Origin: Nitrospiraceae bacterium UBA2600
Lineage (GTDB): Bacteria; Nitrospirota; Thermodesulfovibrionia; Thermodesulfovibrionales; Thermodesulfovibrionaceae
DNA: 42,601 nucleotides
Reading direction: 5' to 3'
Assembly (NCBI GenBank): GCA_002339325.1
Contig: DDKK01000027.1
Coordinates: 37,480-80,080 of the forward strand
Below, one piece after another: positions 39,906-42,601 of the stretch. Position 1 is the stretch's first letter. Every line of letters begins with the position of its first letter. The notes below the pieces were generated by a model. That model saw only the letters and a list, made by a program, of their open reading frames with translations, was not told where the DNA came from and searched no databases. The position numbers and the translations under genes are program-made.

Positions 39906-40724
39906 TTACTTCCTGCGCTTTACTATAAACTTATCAGTTCTTTTGTTTTTTCTTGTCTTTACTCCCTCTGGTTTACCCCATGGGCTGCAAGCAGGTCTTC
40001 CACCAGAAGCCTTTCCTTCGCCTCCGCCAAGTGGATGGTCAATTGGATTCATGGCAACTCCTCTCACAGAGGGTCTTCTGCCCATATGCCTCATCCTTCC
40101 AGCTTTACCTATTATTATATTTTCATGGTCAAGATTGCTAACTTGTCCTATTGTTGCCATGCAGTTTACGCTTATAAGCCTCATCTCACCTGAAGGCAAC
40201 TTAACATGTGCATATTTACCTTCTTTAGCCATAAGCTGTGCTGCTGCTCCTGCGCTTCTTACAAGCTTTCCTCCTCCCTTTGGGTAAAGCTCTATATTAT
40301 GAATCATCGTGCCAAGAGGGATTTCCTTTAGAGGTAGAGCATTACCAATCTTTATATCTATACCCGTTCCACTCATTACTGTATCGCCAGTTTTTAGGCC
40401 ATCTGGGGCTAATATATATCTATATTCTCCATCTACATACTTGAGCAAAGCTATTCTTGCAGAACGATTAGGGTCATACTCTATACTGACCACCTTAGCG
40501 GGAATGTTATATTTGTTTCTCTTAAAATCAATTATTCTGTAAAGCTTTCTGTTACCCCCGCCTTTTAACCATGAAGTAACCCTTCCCTGATTGTTTCTAC
40601 CTTTTCTCTTTTTTATACAGACAGTTAAAGGTTCATAGGGTTTGTCAGCTGTTATTTCGCTAAAATCAGGGTAAGTGACAAATCTTCTTCCTGCTGATGT
40701 TGGTTTAGACCTTTTTATTCCCAT
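39906..40724 (-). CDS. rplB: 50S ribosomal protein L2
   Basis: This is a 272-aa protein at the peptidyl transferase centre and an intersubunit bridge. It has RNNQGRVTSWLKGGGNRKLYR (one mismatch to the usual HxGGGH-type stretch), IEYDPNRSARIALL, and the C-terminal RPSVRGVAMNPIDHPLGGGE containing the conserved histidine. It directly follows rplW (TAAATG). Confidence 0.98.
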   Translation of the reverse strand: MGIKRSKPTSAGRRFVTYPDFSEITADKPYEPLTVCIKKRKGRNNQGRVTSWLKGGGNRKLYRIIDFKRNKYNIPAKVVSIEYDPNRSARIALLKYVDGEYRYILAPDGLKTGDTVMSGTGIDIKIGNALPLKEIPLGTMIHNIELYPKGGGKLVRSAGAAAQLMAKEGKYAHVKLPSGEMRLISVNCMATIGQVSNLDHENIIIGKAGRMRHMGRRPSVRGVAMNPIDHPLGGGEGKASGGRPACSPWGKPEGVKTRKNKRTDKFIVKRRK

Positions 40725-41012
40725 TTATACACCCTCTATTAAATCTAATTTTTCCCCTTCTTTGAGGGTAATTATCGCCTTTTTAGCCCTATTAGTTGTC
40801 GTATAATAAAGCCCAACTCTCTTTGTGCGGGGTTTAATGTTTATCACAGCCACACTCTCTACCTTAACTTTAAAGCATTCTTCAAAGGCCTTTTTAATTT
40901 GAACCTTATTTGCCTTCGGATGAACTTCTACAACAATCTTATTTTCGGTCTCTTTAAGATTCATCGCCTTTTCAGTAAAAATCGGTCTTTTTATGATTTC
41001 GAATACGTTCAT
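40725..41012 (-). CDS. rplW: 50S ribosomal protein L23
   Basis: This is a 95-aa exit-tunnel protein that binds trigger factor. It has IKRPIFTEKAMNLKE, VHPKANKVQIKKAFEECF and NIKPRTKRVG. Its start overlaps the rplD stop by one base (TGATG). Confidence 0.97.
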   Translation of the reverse strand: MNVFEIIKRPIFTEKAMNLKETENKIVVEVHPKANKVQIKKAFEECFKVKVESVAVINIKPRTKRVGLYYTTTNRAKKAIITLKEGEKLDLIEGV

Positions 41013-41647
41013 CAGCTTACCACCCCCTTAATCTGCAAAAGTCTATCAAGGCCAGATACGGTAAACACCACTCTGTCAAAAAGCGAAACATAATAGGCAT
41101 TTAAATCTCCTGCCCGTATAACACCCACATAAGGAATATTTCTTGAGGACAGAAGGATATTTTCGTCTTTATCGGGAAGAACAAAAAGCACAGAGCTATC
41201 TGCAAGCTCAAGATTTTTGATTATCTCAATCATATCCTTTGTCTTGGGCCTCATTAATTCTATTTTGTCAAGGAGTAAAATTTCTTTATCCTGATACTTA
41301 AGTGTTAGAGCCTTAAATAAAGCGGCATCTCTCATCTTCTTGGGCAACTGAATATAATAGTCTCTTGGTTGTGGACCAAATACAATCCCTCCCTTTCTCC
41401 AAAGGGGAGACCTGATGCTTCCATGCCTTGCCCTTCCTGTATGTTTCTGTCTCCATGGTTTTCTGCCGCCACCAGAAACCATCGCTCTTGTCTTTGTGGC
41501 ATGGGTACCCTGTCGCTGATTTGCCATGTATGCCACCACAGCTGAATGCACTACTGAATCATCTGCCTGATTATTAAAGACAATTTCTGGAACTTCTTTT
41601 TTGCCAACAATGTTGTTGTTGATATCTCTTATCTCTAACTCTATCAT
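41012..41647 (-). CDS. rplD: 50S ribosomal protein L4
   Basis: This is a 211-aa protein; in many bacteria L4 also represses the S10 operon. Features are RQGTHATKTRAMVSGGGRKP, WRQKHTGRARHGSIRSPLWR and a C-terminal Rossmann-like part. ATG 41647 is chosen over an in-frame ATG five codons earlier, because it forms the 4-nt ATGA overlap with the rplC stop and gives the family N-terminus. Confidence 0.97.
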   Translation of the reverse strand: MIELEIRDINNNIVGKKEVPEIVFNNQADDSVVHSAVVAYMANQRQGTHATKTRAMVSGGGRKPWRQKHTGRARHGSIRSPLWRKGGIVFGPQPRDYYIQLPKKMRDAALFKALTLKYQDKEILLLDKIELMRPKTKDMIEIIKNLELADSSVLFVLPDKDENILLSSRNIPYVGVIRAGDLNAYYVSLFDRVVFTVSGLDRLLQIKGVVS

Positions 41648-42261
41648 ACCTCTACCTTCCATATCTCTAATATTCCGTTAACTCCACCTGGAACAGCACC
41701 CTTAAGAAGTATAAGGTTCTGTTCAGGGATTACATCTACGACTTTTATATTCTTAACAGTAACCCTTTCATTTCCCATATGTCCGGCCATTCTTTTACCT
41801 TTCCACACCCTTGAAGGAAAGGAGCTTGCACCAATTGAGCCTGGAGCTCTGTTAAACATTGAACCATGCGTATCTGGTCCGCCCCTGAAGTTGTGTCTCT
41901 TCATTACGCCCTGAAAGCCTTTTCCCTTTGAAATGCCAGCTACGCTTACCACCTCGCCTTTTGAGAATATCTCAACCGTTATCCTGTCACCTACATTGTA
42001 GCCGCTCATCTTAAACTCTTTTAATATCTTGCAAGGCTGTATTCCTGCCTTCTTAAAAATTCCCAGAATTGGCTTCTTTATATTCTTTTCCTTTTTAGCT
42101 TCTTTAAAACCTATCTGAACGGCCTCATATCCATCCTTTTCCTTGCTTCTTACCTGCACAACCCAACAAGGGCCGGCTTCAACTACAGTTACAGGCACCA
42201 TTCGGCCTTCTTCGTCAAATATTTGTGTCATTCCTACTTTTTTGCCCAATATCGCCTTCAT
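41644..42261 (-). CDS. rplC: 50S ribosomal protein L3
   Basis: This is a 205-aa early-assembly protein. It starts MKAILGKKVGMTQIFDEEG and has the central loop RHNFRGGPDTHGSMFNRAPG with the glutamine-site region GKGFQGVMKRH. It overlaps rpsJ and rplD by 4 nt each. Confidence 0.98.
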   Translation of the reverse strand: MKAILGKKVGMTQIFDEEGRMVPVTVVEAGPCWVVQVRSKEKDGYEAVQIGFKEAKKEKNIKKPILGIFKKAGIQPCKILKEFKMSGYNVGDRITVEIFSKGEVVSVAGISKGKGFQGVMKRHNFRGGPDTHGSMFNRAPGSIGASSFPSRVWKGKRMAGHMGNERVTVKNIKVVDVIPEQNLILLKGAVPGGVNGILEIWKVEV

Positions 42262-42563
42262 AGCTTTATCTCCACATCTACCCCTGCAGAAAGCTCTAAT
42301 TTTGAAAGAGCCTCTACTGTTTCGGGGGTGGGATCGTGTATATCAATAAGTCTTTTGTGAATTCTTATTTCAAACTGTTCCCTTGACTTCTTATCCTGAT
42401 TTGTAGACCTTAAAACAGTGTATCTACTTATTTTTGTTGGCAAAGGAACAGGACCGGCAATTCTTGCGCCTGTTCTTTTGACAGTGTCAACTATCTCCTT
42501 GACCGACTGGTCAAGAACTCTATGGTCGTAAGCTTTTAGTTTTATTCTAATCTTTTGGTCCAT
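42258..42563 (-). CDS. rpsJ: 30S ribosomal protein S10
   Basis: This is a 101-aa protein, also the NusE antitermination partner. It has KIRIKLKAYDHRVLDQS, TGARIAGPVPLPTKI and the C-terminal LSAGVDVEIKL. It is the first S10-operon gene and lies just one base after the tuf stop, so str and S10 genes are joined here. Confidence 0.98.
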   Translation of the reverse strand: MDQKIRIKLKAYDHRVLDQSVKEIVDTVKRTGARIAGPVPLPTKISRYTVLRSTNQDKKSREQFEIRIHKRLIDIHDPTPETVEALSKLELSAGVDVEIKL

Positions 42564-42564
42564 T

Positions 42565-42601
42565 TTACTCCAACACCTCTGTCACAACGCCTGCACCGAC
42601 A
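42565..42601 (-). CDS. tuf: Elongation factor Tu, C-terminal end (partial)
   Basis: Only the last 11 codons and stop are in the window. They encode VGAGVVTEVLE, matching the EF-Tu C-terminus (typically VGAGVVTEILE). The position right before rpsJ is where many bacteria join the str and S10 operons. The rest of the gene lies outside the window. Confidence 0.88.
   Translation of the reverse strand, partial: VGAGVVTEVLE

Noticed and set aside
1..42601. CRISPR array, insertion sequence, prophage or integration site
   Set aside because: No regularly spaced direct repeats, transposase, integrase or target duplication was seen by eye; a repeat-finding program could be more sensitive.

Overview
The window is AT-rich, gene-dense DNA from a Gram-negative (lpxK), probably thermophilic bacterium. 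Both strands carry genes, and many neighbours overlap by 1-20 nt. Three features suggest an anaerobic, sulfur-handling Nitrospirota-type organism such as Thermodesulfovibrio or a relative: an orphan HdrA-like flavoprotein with ferredoxin and TusA, a YedE/TusA/DUF3343 sulfur or selenium operon, and futalosine-pathway menaquinone synthesis (mqnB). The intact tRNA-Asn is about 64% GC by hand count in an AT-rich background, which fits a thermophile. The taxonomic call is inference from gene content and was not tested by any search.

Layout. 1-2840 (+): 3' end of tRNA-Gly(CCC), trmI, a radical SAM protein and mqnB. 8210-2843 (-): one tight operon of ferredoxin, HdrA-like protein, TusA, type 1 periplasmic binding protein (PBP) and sensor histidine kinase. 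8306-9466 (+): RlmI-type methyltransferase. 9998-9573 (-): type IV pilin with a strong terminator. 10260-15794 (+): membrane cytochrome c, DUF255 thioredoxin-like protein, MarC, cobalamin adenosyltransferase, a histidine phosphatase and LpxK. 22127-15789 (-): YedE, TusA, DUF3343-type protein, YjeF-C-like kinase, a second PBP and a second (hybrid) histidine kinase. 22311-24921 (+): mltG, ispG, a small DUF3147-like membrane protein and a CopZ-like protein. 28506-24910 (-): tRNA-Asn, rplT, pheS and a shortened pheT. 42601-28587 (-): end of tuf, then the fused S10/spc/alpha operons from rpsJ to rplQ, including secY, map, infA and rpoA but without rpmD or adk.

The most interesting pattern is that two operons about 10 kb apart follow the same plan: redox or transport sulfur genes with a TusA family member, then a Peripla_BP_6-type binding protein with no ABC permease or ATPase nearby, then a histidine kinase whose start overlaps the end of the binding-protein gene. 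This looks like ligand sensing wired to sulfur or selenium trafficking. Other notable points are four transcription-unit-leading genes with no Shine-Dalgarno and a -10 hexamer exactly 6 nt before ATG (candidate leaderless mRNAs), a PheT without its tRNA-binding OB-fold, and an MqnB whose only well-placed start is ATT (or TTG if the adjacent T9 run is miscounted).

No CRISPR array, insertion sequence, prophage or attachment site was seen. No stretch over 300 nt lacks a gene; the longest gap (9999-10259) holds the pilin leader and the cytochrome promoter.
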